Assembly (NCBI GenBank): GCA_903849645.1
Contig: CAINJJ010000020.1
Coordinates: forward strand, 1-61,483
Origin: an uncultured Acidobacteriaceae bacterium
GTDB lineage: Bacteria; Acidobacteriota; Terriglobia; Terriglobales; Acidobacteriaceae
Direction: 5' to 3'
DNA: 61,483 nucleotides
The notes under the pieces were generated by a model. It made no database searches. It was not told where the DNA came from and was given only the letters and a program-made list of their open reading frames with translations. The position numbers and the translations under genes were made by a program. This document shows, piece after piece, positions 9,401-15,156 of this stretch (the first letter of the stretch is position 1; each line of letters starts with the position of its first letter).

Positions 9401-9945
9401 ACGGCAACGACCTGGTCGTCTTTGACCCCCAGGACCCCGCCCGCGAGCTCGAGCGCATCGGCTTCCCCCGACAGGCCCAGGGCCGCCGCCTCGCTATCTC
9501 TGACTTCTTTGAGCCCCTCAGCTCCGGCCGCCGCGACGTCGTCGGCTTCTCCATCGTCACCATCGGCCACGAGGCCAGCCTCCAGACCGCCCGGCTCTTT
9601 GAGGCCGGCGACTTCACCAAGTACCTCTACCTCCACGGCCTCTCCGTTGAAACCGCCGAAGCTCTCGCCGAGTTCGCCCACAAACAGGCCCGCGCCTTCG
9701 TCGGCATCGGCGAAGGGGACGCTCCCCGCATCGCCGACCTCTTCCACCAGAAGTACCGCGGCTCCCGCTACTCCTTCGGCTACCCCGCCTGCCCCAACCT
9801 TGAAGACCAGGCCAAGATCTTCCGCCTCCTCGAGCCGGAAAAGAACATCGGCGTCCGCCTCACCGAGCAGTTCCACCTGGAACCCGAACAGAGCACAAAC
9901 GCCCTCATCGTCCACCACCCCCAGGCCAAGTACTTTGTGGCGTAA
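6415..9945 (+). CDS. metH: Cobalamin-dependent methionine synthase
   Basis: At 1176 residues this is a full-length MetH, which moves the methyl group of 5-methyltetrahydrofolate through cobalamin to homocysteine. Domains in order: homocysteine-binding barrel (about 1-330) with zinc ligands Cys236 and Cys301-302 in GGCCGTTPEH; pterin-binding barrel (about 350-620); cobalamin cap and Rossmann domain (about 640-880) with the histidine ligand in DVHDIGK at 750-756; and the S-adenosylmethionine reactivation domain (about 890-1176) with the GYPACP motif. The start at 6415 is preferred because GAGGG lies just upstream; an ATG at 6382 lacks a ribosome site. I saw no cobalamin riboswitch in the 100 bases before it. 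Confidence 0.97.
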   Translation: MTSGATLADFLSELKQRVLVYDGAMGTNVQKHNLTPDDFWGKEGCNELLVLSRPDVIRAVHASFFEAGCDIIETDSFGSTSIVLAEYELQDRTRELNLAAARLARSVADEYSTPAWPRFVAGSMGPTTKLPSLGHIGYDAMAASYREQAEALIEGGVDVLLIETCQDLLQAKIALAACQDAIRDAREGKIPSTGRHVALQVQITLEATGTMLLGSEIGAALAVLETFQPDIIGLNCATGPAEMNDAVRFLCQNSTLPISVLPNAGLPQNEGGHAVYKLTPAEMAAYLRQFVSEYGVQVVGGCCGTTPEHLRAVADAVRGLAPATRALLPQSVAASAFASQTLEADAQPIIIAEEMNTTTRLEHFRNMVRAQDYDGILALAKRLVTEGSQMLDLCCAIVGEDEMAYMNAVLEKIATRVLAPILVDSTEAPVIEEALKRIPGKPVINSINLEDGEKRTSLVLPMARRYGAAVIALTIDEQGMALTADRKVAIAHRIHDLAVGKYGLRPEDLIFDPLTLPISTGQEDYRSAAIETLEAVRRIKLELPRCRTVLGVSNISFGLNAYARRVLNSVFLKEAVDRGLDAAIVNYSKIYPLYKIPEVEVDLARKLIFQDAAGTGSEPLQNFMAHFASIGKGSVQEEVLSVENLTVDEKLKQLIIRGERSIGLGDQKQSLEEALEAALATYTPLDLINTVLLDGMKTVGDLFGARKMQLPSVLDSAAVMKAAVAYLEPKMEKSDGGGKGTMVLATVKGDVHDIGKNLVDIILSNNGYRVVNLGIKQPSDAIIAAAREANAGAIGLSGLLVKSTLEMKYVLQDLERLGMTVPVICGGAALTRKYVEEDLRKEYAGPVFYAEDAFAGLHVMSDLTSDDPAVRERREEEGKTVKVFARGSVATADETPAALTADGRSPVVERVADIPTPAFWGPRVFKDYSLDDLFPYINETALFKNQWQLKTASAADYLRLVEEKYRPILHELQEEVKAAGWFEPKSILGFYPCAGDGNDLVVFDPQDPARELERIGFPRQAQGRRLAISDFFEPLSSGRRDVVGFSIVTIGHEASLQTARLFEAGDFTKYLYLHGLSVETAEALAEFAHKQARAFVGIGEGDAPRIADLFHQKYRGSRYSFGYPACPNLEDQAKIFRLLEPEKNIGVRLTEQFHLEPEQSTNALIVHHPQAKYFVA

Positions 9946-9994
9946 CGACCAGCGAACCCCGGAACCTTGAACCCTGATCCCTGCCCGGCGTGTG

Positions 9995-10080
9995 GCGGGT
10001 GGTCCGGTCTTTCACCTACCACCAAATCTGGGCGCCCCATCCTTTCCGCGGCCTTTGGCGGAAAGGATGGGAGAGCACGG
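9995..10080 (+). repeat. Full-length hairpin repeat (REP-like), element 2
   Basis: The left box GCGGGTGGTCCGGTC begins at 9995. After about 22 bases comes GCGCCCC (10032-10038), a stem ATCCTTTCCGC paired with GCGGAAAGGAT, and the right frame GGGAGAGCACGGACC. This layout (left box, GTGCCCC, variable stem, GGGA, GCACGAACC) defines the family. It stands directly after metH. Confidence 0.75.
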
Positions 10081-10134
10081 ACCTCCGCTTTCGCGCTTCT
10101 GGTATGGAATTCTTTTGCCATCTCCCAAAGCCTT

Positions 10135-10200
10135 GTCCGCTATCAGAACTCCGGGGACTTTCCTTGCATCACTTTCAGTTGCTATCGAAGGCGAGCGAGC
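10135..10200 (+). pseudogene. Fossil N-terminus of a REP-associated tyrosine transposase (RAYT)
   Basis: The reading frame at 10138-10200 gives RYQNSGDFPCITFSCYRRR, which fits the conserved start of Y1-type REP-associated transposases (R-Y/F-Q-x-S-G-x-F-H-F-I-T-F-S-C-Y-x-R). Nothing of the catalytic HUH or tyrosine region follows, because a hairpin repeat starts within 20 bases. A second fossil of the same kind lies at 12994-13074. Confidence 0.55.
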
Positions 10201-10206
10201 GGACCT

Positions 10207-10306
10207 TTGTGCAGCCCACCCTTCGCACAGGACGCGAAGGATGGGGCACCCGTGGAGTTGTTGTTGCGGAAGAGAGTGTAGGAACGGGATGGGTGGGCCG
10301 CCCGCC
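10207..10306 (-). repeat. Hairpin repeat (REP-like), element 3
   Basis: Read on the minus strand: left box GGGCGGCCCACC (near 10306-10291), then GTGCCCC at 10249-10243, the stem ATCCTTCGCG with GCGAAGGGT, then GGG and GCACA. The stem differs from that of element 2 at several positions, yet pairing is retained. Confidence 0.65.
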
Positions 10307-10319
10307 ACTGGACCGCGTT

Positions 10320-10469
10320 CCAGCGAGGAGGTCAGTTGCCCGTTGGAGAAAACCTGAGACCGGGCAAACCCTCGTGCTTTCCCACCCAAGCCGCAAAAGA
10401 CGCAGCTTGGATGGGGCACAATCCATGGTGGGAGAACCAGAAGTGAAAACTTGACCGGGCCACCTGCCC
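10320..10469 (-). repeat. Hairpin repeat element 4, part of a 150-bp direct repeat (copy A)
   Basis: This 150-bp block recurs almost unchanged at 11581-11730. Within it, minus-strand order is GGCAGGTGGCCCGGTC, GTGCCCC, a stem ATCCAAGC...GCTTGGGT with an unpaired centre, then GGGAAAGCACGAGGG. The near identity of the two blocks suggests a recent duplication or recombination, not independent insertion. Confidence 0.75.
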
Positions 10470-10547
10470 GAACGCCAGGACTGTCAGGAAGGTAATCATT
10501 CTTTCGAAGCTCAAAGACTCTCCCCAGTCGTTGTCTATTGCCATGAA

Positions 10548-10797
10548 TTACCGTTCCCACCGGACGAGTCCCGGGGGGGAATACCTGGCGCTCTCGTCAT
10601 CGAGCACCAGCACCCAGTCAGGTCCATGCGAAGGCGTGCGAAACTGCTTTTTCATTCCGCCGTCCATTACGCCGATAAGGGTTCCGATACCGGTGCGCGG
10701 GTCATACCACCAGGCGCGAATCCTGCTGGCCTTTAGCTTGCCCATATCGAGCGTTGCTTCGACATCGCTGTTGGGAAAATAGACAAATGCAAAGGGG
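10548..10797 (-). pseudogene. 3' remnant of a DUF4038/GH140-like gene
   Basis: On the minus strand about 80 residues resemble the C-terminal collagen-binding-like domain that ends DUF4038 glycoside hydrolases: FAFVYFPNSDVEATLDMGKL, then RAWWYDPRTGIGTLIG, then GPDWVLVLDD. The catalytic barrel that should precede it is missing. Upstream of residue FAF the frame runs straight into the hairpin repeat at 10795-10890. The gene has therefore lost its 5' part at or near that repeat. The hybrid open frame continues to 10940, but its first 48 residues are translated repeat. Confidence 0.6.
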
Positions 10798-10890
10798 AAA
10801 CCACGAACTCCCGCGTTCAAGGTTTCCCAGGTCTGAAAATCCAGACCCGGGGCACCCAACTCTTGGGGTAGATTGAGATGTGGGCCGCCG
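10795..10890 (-). repeat. Hairpin repeat element 5, part of a 92-bp direct repeat (copy 1)
   Basis: Bases 10795-10886 match 11479-11570 with only a few differences. Minus-strand order: CGGCGGCCCACATC, GGGTGCCCC, the stem GGGTCTGG with loop attttc and CAGACCT, then GGGAAACC. The block sits at the break point of the DUF4038-like gene remnant. Confidence 0.7.
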
Positions 10891-10967
10891 ATCCCGCCGG
10901 CGGGGCAAGCAGATAGCGGAGCCCTTGTTGCACGAGACATTTTGAACGCATCAGGAGAATACGCAAA

Positions 10968-11387
10968 TTGCTTCTAAACGGCAAAATTGACGACGATTCA
11001 GATGCTGGCTCTCCGGATACACCGAGCAGAGCTTGGGCTATTTGGGCCGGCATATGCTGCCTACCACTTTACGTCTTATTCTCTGCTCTCGGGAATGCCG
11101 GGCGAGGGACAGCTGCCAGCTGCTTTGGCTTGGCCATAGTCATTGTCGTACGACTTCGTTGGGAACTAAAGAACCGGGTATGGTTTTGGGCGGTAGTAGG
11201 CTTTTTGGTACTCCTGCATCTCGCGATAGTCATTTTGGTCCCTTGGCCAAATCAAAACTACACGCTTCCTATCGTTCTCCCGGTAGGCATCGCGGACATT
11301 TTGGGGATTTCGTGGATGATTCAATTGGCGGCGAGGAAGATGGGATCAACAGAAATCCATGAAGACGATCTTTCTGAGACGAAATAA
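10968..11387 (+). CDS. Small four-helix membrane protein, unknown
   Basis: The 139-residue product starts at a TTG at 10968 with a good ribosome site, CAGGAG, ten bases upstream. After about 20 polar, acidic residues come roughly four hydrophobic helices: WAIWAGICCLPLYVLFSALG, then TAASCFGLAIVIVV, VWFWAVVGFLVLLHLAIVIL, and LPVGIADILGISWMIQ. The C-terminal tail is acidic. I recognise no family. It lies between hairpin repeats and its base composition is less GC-rich than the core genes, which fits an accessory gene. Confidence 0.55.
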   Translation: MLLNGKIDDDSDAGSPDTPSRAWAIWAGICCLPLYVLFSALGNAGRGTAASCFGLAIVIVVRLRWELKNRVWFWAVVGFLVLLHLAIVILVPWPNQNYTLPIVLPVGIADILGISWMIQLAARKMGSTEIHEDDLSETK

Positions 11388-11409
11388 AGGTACGATTCGG
11401 GACACGTGG

Positions 11410-11492
11410 GCGGGTGGCCCAGGTCCCAGTGAGTTCACCCAGCAACGATGGGTGCCCCAGGCCCCGCCTTTGGGACCTGGGAAACCACGAAC
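11410..11492 (+). repeat. Hairpin repeat element 6
   Basis: Left box GCGGGTGGCCCAGGTC at 11410, then GGGTGCCCC, a short stem AGGcCCC paired with GGGaCCT, then GGGAAACCACGAACTCCCG. It converges with element 7 on the other strand, the two right ends meeting at about 11493. Confidence 0.7.
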
Positions 11493-11493
11493 T

Positions 11494-11577
11494 CCCGCAT
11501 TCAAGGTTTCCCAGGTTTGAAAATCCAGACCCGGGGCACCCAGCTCTTGGGGTAGATTGAGATGTGGGCCACCCGCC
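11494..11577 (-). repeat. Hairpin repeat element 7 (copy 2 of the 92-bp repeat)
   Basis: Minus-strand order: GGCGGGTGGCCCACATC, GGGTGCCCC, stem GGGTCTGG/CAAACCT, GGGAAACC. It is the partner of the copy at 10795-10886; both copies carry the same extra right-hand segment. Confidence 0.7.
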
Positions 11578-11580
11578 GTT

Positions 11581-11730
11581 CCAGCGAGAAGGCCAGTTGC
11601 CCGTTGGAGAAAACCTGAGACCGGGCAAACCCTCGTGCTTTCCCACCCAAGCCGCAAAAGACGCAGCTTGGATGGGGCACAATCCATCGTGGCAGAACCA
11701 GAAGTGAAAACTTGACCGGGCCACCTGCCC
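11581..11730 (-). repeat. Hairpin repeat element 8 (copy B of the 150-bp direct repeat)
   Basis: Nearly identical to 10320-10469. Minus-strand order: GGCAGGTGGCCCGGTC, GTGCCCC at 11678-11672, stem with GCTTGGGT, GGGAAAGCACGAGGG. It abuts element 7 head to tail with three bases between. Confidence 0.75.
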
Positions 11731-11860
11731 CATACGGAATTGGAGCAGCGACTGTCTTAGACATGAGCGCTAGTGCTGGGTGTATGGGAATGAATGGGGA
11801 CTCTTATTTTTCGTCCGGACAGGTCGGTGTTTTTTAGTTAGTCGCGAAAAGGAGGCGGCG

Positions 11861-12181
11861 ATGATCGCATTGTGTATGTTCGGAACCGACGCAATTGCTT
11901 CATTTCTACGCGGTCATGCCGTTCTCTTGGCTCTCGCGGTTTCCGGGTTATGGCTGTATGCGGCATTTGAATATTCTCGAAAGGGCAATTCAACAGGCAC
12001 ATTCGGGTGGGGCGCAATCGCTGTTCTCATCCTGTTTGGATTTTCCGTTCATGAACTGTTCTCCCTACAAGGGTCATGGGTATACGCTCTTTTGGCGGCG
12101 GCTGGAATGTCTGGAGAAGTAGTGCTAATCAGGAGGTGGTGGCTAGCCATCGCCAAGACTCGGTCCAGGCCAAGTAGTTAG
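11861..12181 (+). CDS. Small membrane protein, unknown
   Basis: The start at 11861 is set by a strong ribosome site, AAGGAGG, five bases upstream. The product is 106 residues. It has three hydrophobic helices: the N-terminal HAVLLALAVSGLWLYAAF, then GWGAIAVLILFGFSVHELF, and SWVYALLAAAGMSGEVVLI, followed by a basic tail (RRWWLAIAKTRSRPSS). No family recognised. It stands 40 bases before a Gly-zipper peptide gene and could belong with it. Confidence 0.6.
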   Translation: MIALCMFGTDAIASFLRGHAVLLALAVSGLWLYAAFEYSRKGNSTGTFGWGAIAVLILFGFSVHELFSLQGSWVYALLAAAGMSGEVVLIRRWWLAIAKTRSRPSS

Positions 12182-12221
12182 TGCCCCAAATAACGGGAAT
12201 CAGACCTCATGGCAACAAAAG

Positions 12222-12497
12222 ATGCGACAGGCCTCACATTTCATCTGTGGGAAGAGTCCGGGAGATAGAGTAGCCAAATCGGTCTTAACGGGCGCTGGCA
12301 TCGGGGCCGTTACGGGGGGCATCGGGGGATTCGTCGCAGGTGAAGTCTTTGGAGGCGAGGTCACTCTTGGTGCGACAGGTTTTGTTGGTGCTTATCTAGG
12401 TGCTCACGTCGGAGCTGCCGTGGGTGCAGCAAATGGCCTCGGTCAAGGTGCCGTGTTGGCTGGCATATGTTATGCGGGGTTCCAATATGACAACTAA
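12222..12497 (+). CDS. Glycine-zipper hydrophobic peptide, bacteriocin-like
   Basis: The 91-residue product has a short polar N-terminus and then a hydrophobic stretch packed with GxxxG: GAGIGAVTGGIGGFVAGEVFGG, then GATGFVGAYLGAHVGAAVGA. It ends with a Cys and aromatic residues (GICYAGFQYDN). Such zippers occur in class IIb (Blp-type) bacteriocins and in hydrophobic parts of polymorphic toxins. No double-glycine leader is visible. An ATG at 12209 in another frame gives MATKDATGLTFHLWEESGR and then a stop; this looks more like a genuine N-terminus, so a frameshift near 12255 is possible. The stop overlaps the next ATG, implying co-translation. Confidence 0.45.
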   Translation: MRQASHFICGKSPGDRVAKSVLTGAGIGAVTGGIGGFVAGEVFGGEVTLGATGFVGAYLGAHVGAAVGAANGLGQGAVLAGICYAGFQYDN

Positions 12498-12750
12498 CGG
12501 GATGGCTGGAAAAATCCGCATATCGGTACCTAACAGGACATTTTCGCAGCGGCTACGCTCCCAGGCGCTTTGGTGGGGCGTCCCGGCTGCATGTGCGGAA
12601 CTGTTCTGGGTACCCAGAAACCTGTGGCTGTACGCGCTGATCTTGATTATTCCTGCAACCGCAGTCGGTGTTGTGACTGGAGCGGTAATCCTGCATGCAG
12701 CAGCGGCGCGTCGGAGCAAAGCAAGTGATGAGGGCAATGCTTCCACCTGA
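12487..12750 (+). CDS. Small membrane protein overlapping the Gly-zipper gene
   Basis: The start ATG at 12487 overlaps the preceding stop (ATGACAACTAA), so the two are probably translated together. The 87-residue product has a basic N-terminus (GKIRISVPNRTFSQRLRSQ). Two hydrophobic segments follow, ALWWGVPAACAELFWVP and LWLYALILIIPATAVGVVTGAVIL, then a polar tail. Its size, topology and coupling would suit an immunity protein for the preceding peptide. That is inference only; no homologue is recognised. Confidence 0.5.
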   Translation: MTTNGMAGKIRISVPNRTFSQRLRSQALWWGVPAACAELFWVPRNLWLYALILIIPATAVGVVTGAVILHAAAARRSKASDEGNAST

Positions 12751-12831
12751 AATTCGTCGATGCTGTTTTTGAACCGCGAGCCGCCTTCCGGGGCGGCTTG
12801 CTGGCGTCAATGGCCCCATCCTAGGTTCGTG

Positions 12832-12921
12832 GGCAGGTGGCCCGGTCATAAATGACGGCAAACACTCAGTGCCCCATTCATCCACGGTCTTATCGTGGAT
12901 GAGTGGGAGTCCACGAACCTC
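12832..12921 (+). repeat. Hairpin repeat element 9
   Basis: GGCAGGTGGCCCGGTC at 12832, then GTGCCCC, a stem ATTCATCCACG paired perfectly with CGTGGATGAGT across a 7-base loop, then GGGAGTCCACGAACCTC. It shows the right box CACGAACCTC in full. A broken right end of another copy (CCCACGAACCTAGGATGGGG on the minus strand) precedes it at about 12814-12832. Confidence 0.75.
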
Positions 12922-12993
12922 AACCAGCCGTCGTTTTCTTCTGCGATTTTGGCGGGCGTTGCGTTAAAATCGCTCCCGAACGGGGACCGAGCC

Positions 12994-13074
12994 ATGCCGA
13001 GCGGCCTGCAGCGCTTCCAAAAGGCAGAGTGGCTCCACTTCATCACCTTCAGTTGTTTTCACCGTCTCCCGTAG
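12994..13074 (+). pseudogene. Fossil N-terminus of a REP-associated tyrosine transposase (RAYT), second copy
   Basis: The ATG at 12994 opens a 26-codon frame ending at TAG (13072-13074). It contains LQRFQKAEWLHFITFSCFHR, the typical first 25 residues of Y1-type REP-associated transposases. The frame breaks exactly where the next hairpin repeat begins (13075), so all catalytic parts are gone. The upstream bases look like an original leader: TTAAAAT near 12964 could have been its -10 box. Confidence 0.65.
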
Positions 13075-13169
13075 GCGGGTGGCCCCGGTCTCGGTGACCC
13101 TTCACAAACCAGATGACGGTGCCCCCGGTCCCTCGCAATTGGGGACCGGGGAGCGCACAACCCTCAACC
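13075..13169 (+). repeat. Hairpin repeat element 10
   Basis: GCGGGTGGCCCCGGTC at 13075, then GTGCCCC, the stem CGGTCCC paired with GGGACCG, then GGGAGCGCACAACCCTCAAC. It interrupts the RAYT remnant and ends about 100 bases before the xylulokinase start. Confidence 0.7.
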
Positions 13170-13267
13170 CGCCGACCCTGCCCCCTGGTCCCCCTTTCCC
13201 TTTGCCGCCTCATCCTGCTATGCTGGCCTGCGCTGGGAAAAGCGATTTACGCAAGGGGGGGAGCACT

Positions 13268-14743
13268 ATGTGGTTCCTGGGAATGGACATCGGCACCGGC
13301 GGCACACGCGCCGTGATTGTGGACGCAACAGGCAAGCTGATCAGCGGCGCATCCAGTGAACATGCGGCCTTCCGCACGCCGCACCCCGGCTGGGCCGAGC
13401 AGGACCCTGAAGACTGGTGGCGCGCCGCGCAGGAGGCCATCCGCGGAGCCATCGACGCGGCGCCCGAGCCGCGCCAACCCATCGCCGCCATCGGCCTCAC
13501 CGGCCAGATGCACGGCGCCGTCATGCTCGACGAGAACGGCGCGGTCCTTCGCCCCTCCCTCATCTGGTGCGACACCCGCACCCAGCCCGAGTGCGACTGG
13601 CTCACCGAGAAGATCGGCTACGAGCGCCTCATCGAACTCACCTGCAACCCCGCTCTGCCCAACTTCACCCTCACCAAGCTCCTCTGGGTCAAGACCCACG
13701 AGCCGCACATCTTCGCCAAGATCCGCCACATCCTGTGCCCCAAGGACTACGTGCGCTACCGCCTCACCGGCGAGTTCGCCATCGACGTGCAGGAGGCCTC
13801 CGGCACCCTGCTCCTCGACGTGACCCACCGCCGCTGGTCCAGGGAAGTGGCTGAAGCCGCAGGCATCCCCGAGTCCTGGCTCCCCACCGTCTATGAATCC
13901 CCCGAGGTCTGCGCCCGCATCAGCGACACCGCCGCCGGGCTCACCGGCCTGTCTGCCGGCACCCCCGTCGTCGCCGGAGCAGGGGACCAGGGCGCGGGCG
14001 CCGTCGGCATGGGCATCCTGCAGCCCGGCTCCGTCTCGGCCACCATCGGCACCTCCGGTGTCGTCTTCGCCGCCACCGCCGCGCCCACCCGCGACCCCCA
14101 CGGCCGCATCCACACCTTCTGCCACGCAGTCCCCGGCCGCTGGCACGTCATGGGCGTCACCCAGTCCGCCGGCCTCAGCCTCCGCTGGCTCAAGGAGACC
14201 TTCTTCCCCAGCCACAACTACGACGAGATGAGCGCCGCGGCCGAGAACGTCCCCGCCGGCAGCGAGGGCCTCGAGTGGGCACCCTACCTCCTCGGTGAGC
14301 GCACCCCCCACCTCGACCCCGCCGTCCGCGCCGCCTTCGCCGGCATCTCCTCCAACCACCGGGCCCCCCACTTCGTCCGCGCCGTGCTCGAGGGCGTCGC
14401 CTACTCGCTCCAGGACACCTTCACCCTCTTCGCCGAACTCGGCATCCCCGTCTCCGCCATCCGCCTCGGCGGCGGGGGGGGCCGTGGCCCCCTCTGGCGC
14501 AGAATCCAGGCCGGCATCTACGGCCAGCCCGTCGAAGTGCTCGTCGCCGAAGAGGGCGGCGCCTTCGGCTGCGCTCTCATGGCCGGGGTGGGCGCCGGCC
14601 ACTGGGCCAACCTCGACGAAGCCTGCGCCCAGGGCATCCAGGTGGCCCAGCGCATCGACCCCGACCCCGCCGACCTCGCCGCTTACAAGACCGGGTACGC
14701 CAGTTGGCGCAAACTCTACCCGGCCCTCAAGACCCTGCGGTAG
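13268..14743 (+). CDS. xylB: Xylulokinase (FGGY family)
   Basis: The 491-residue product phosphorylates D-xylulose to xylulose 5-phosphate for the pentose phosphate pathway. The N-terminal MWFLGMDIGTGGTRAVIVD is the ATP-grip start of the FGGY fold. MHGAVMLD (about 80) and the catalytic-base region AGAGDQGAGA (Asp240) fit XylB. The C-terminal lobe carries GGGGGRGPLWRRIQAGIYGQPVEV and EEGGAFGCALMAG, the xylulokinase form of the FGGY signature. The start at 13268 has a strong AGGGGGG ribosome site. No xylose isomerase gene is adjacent. A terminator follows. Confidence 0.93.
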   Translation: MWFLGMDIGTGGTRAVIVDATGKLISGASSEHAAFRTPHPGWAEQDPEDWWRAAQEAIRGAIDAAPEPRQPIAAIGLTGQMHGAVMLDENGAVLRPSLIWCDTRTQPECDWLTEKIGYERLIELTCNPALPNFTLTKLLWVKTHEPHIFAKIRHILCPKDYVRYRLTGEFAIDVQEASGTLLLDVTHRRWSREVAEAAGIPESWLPTVYESPEVCARISDTAAGLTGLSAGTPVVAGAGDQGAGAVGMGILQPGSVSATIGTSGVVFAATAAPTRDPHGRIHTFCHAVPGRWHVMGVTQSAGLSLRWLKETFFPSHNYDEMSAAAENVPAGSEGLEWAPYLLGERTPHLDPAVRAAFAGISSNHRAPHFVRAVLEGVAYSLQDTFTLFAELGIPVSAIRLGGGGGRGPLWRRIQAGIYGQPVEVLVAEEGGAFGCALMAGVGAGHWANLDEACAQGIQVAQRIDPDPADLAAYKTGYASWRKLYPALKTLR

Positions 14744-14783
14744 TCAGTATCCAGCCCGGCCACAAGTGCTCTGCCTCCTCATA

Positions 14784-14826
14784 GAGCCTGTTCCAACCCG
14801 CAAGGGTTGAGCAGGCTCGTCTTTTT
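14784..14826 (+). terminator. Rho-independent terminator after xylB
   Basis: The stem GAGCCTG/CAGGCTC encloses CAACCC-GCAA-GGGTTG, followed by gtcTTTTT. It separates xylB from the toxin-antitoxin operon. Confidence 0.75.
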
Positions 14827-14834
14827 GCAATCGC

Positions 14835-14871
14835 TTGATGTGAATGCGGAATGTGCATACAATATGTGTAT
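14835..14871 (+). promoter_or_regulatory. Promoter and operator of the MazF-type TA operon
   Basis: TTGATG (14835-14840), 17 bases, TACAAT (14858-14863) forms a good housekeeping-type promoter. The palindrome ATACA-atatg-TGTAT at 14857-14871 covers the -10 box, the expected position for autorepression by the ribbon-helix-helix antitoxin encoded just downstream. Confidence 0.6.
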
Positions 14872-14883
14872 TAAGTGAGGATC

Positions 14884-15156
14884 ATGCCCAGCATCATTCC
14901 GCAAAATCGCGAATCCAACATGAACCTGCGCATCGATGCCGCCCTCAAAGCAGAGTTTGCGCAGGCCGTGGAAGCCGAGAACCGCCCCGCCGCCGAGGTG
15001 CTCCGCGCGCTCATGCGCGGCTACGTCGAGCAGGCGCGCAAGGGCCGCTTTGCCGCCGAGGCGCGCCGCCAGTCCCTGCTCATCGCCGCCTCCGAAGACG
15101 AAGCCGAAGTCATGCGCTGGATTCAGGATGTAAGCTCGTTGGAAGGCGGGCAATGA
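14884..15156 (+). CDS. Ribbon-helix-helix antitoxin
   Basis: The 90-residue product holds a ribbon-helix-helix DNA-binding fold: the strand NMNLRIDAAL, then helices KAEFAQAVEAENRPAAEVLRALMRGYVEQA. An acidic C-terminal part (SEDEAEVMRWIQDV) probably binds the toxin. An upstream GTG at 14875 is a possible alternative start. Its TGA overlaps the toxin ATG (ATGA), so the pair is translationally coupled. It would also repress the operon through the palindrome at 14857. Confidence 0.8.
   Translation: MPSIIPQNRESNMNLRIDAALKAEFAQAVEAENRPAAEVLRALMRGYVEQARKGRFAAEARRQSLLIAASEDEAEVMRWIQDVSSLEGGQ

Noticed and set aside
6448..9918. Long open frame (1156 codons) opposite metH, and similar antisense frames opposite glnS, the penicillin-binding protein, proS and the GH20 gene
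   Set aside because: Shadow frames caused by strong G/C bias at third codon positions. Their products are Gly/Glu/Val or Arg/His-rich with no domain, and the sense genes are certain.
10531..10782. Plus-strand open frame of 83 codons
   Set aside because: It is antisense to the DUF4038-like remnant, whose minus-strand product is recognisable.
9995..13169. CRISPR array
   Set aside because: The repeated units are palindromic, vary in their centres, occur on both strands and are irregularly spaced with no unique spacers.
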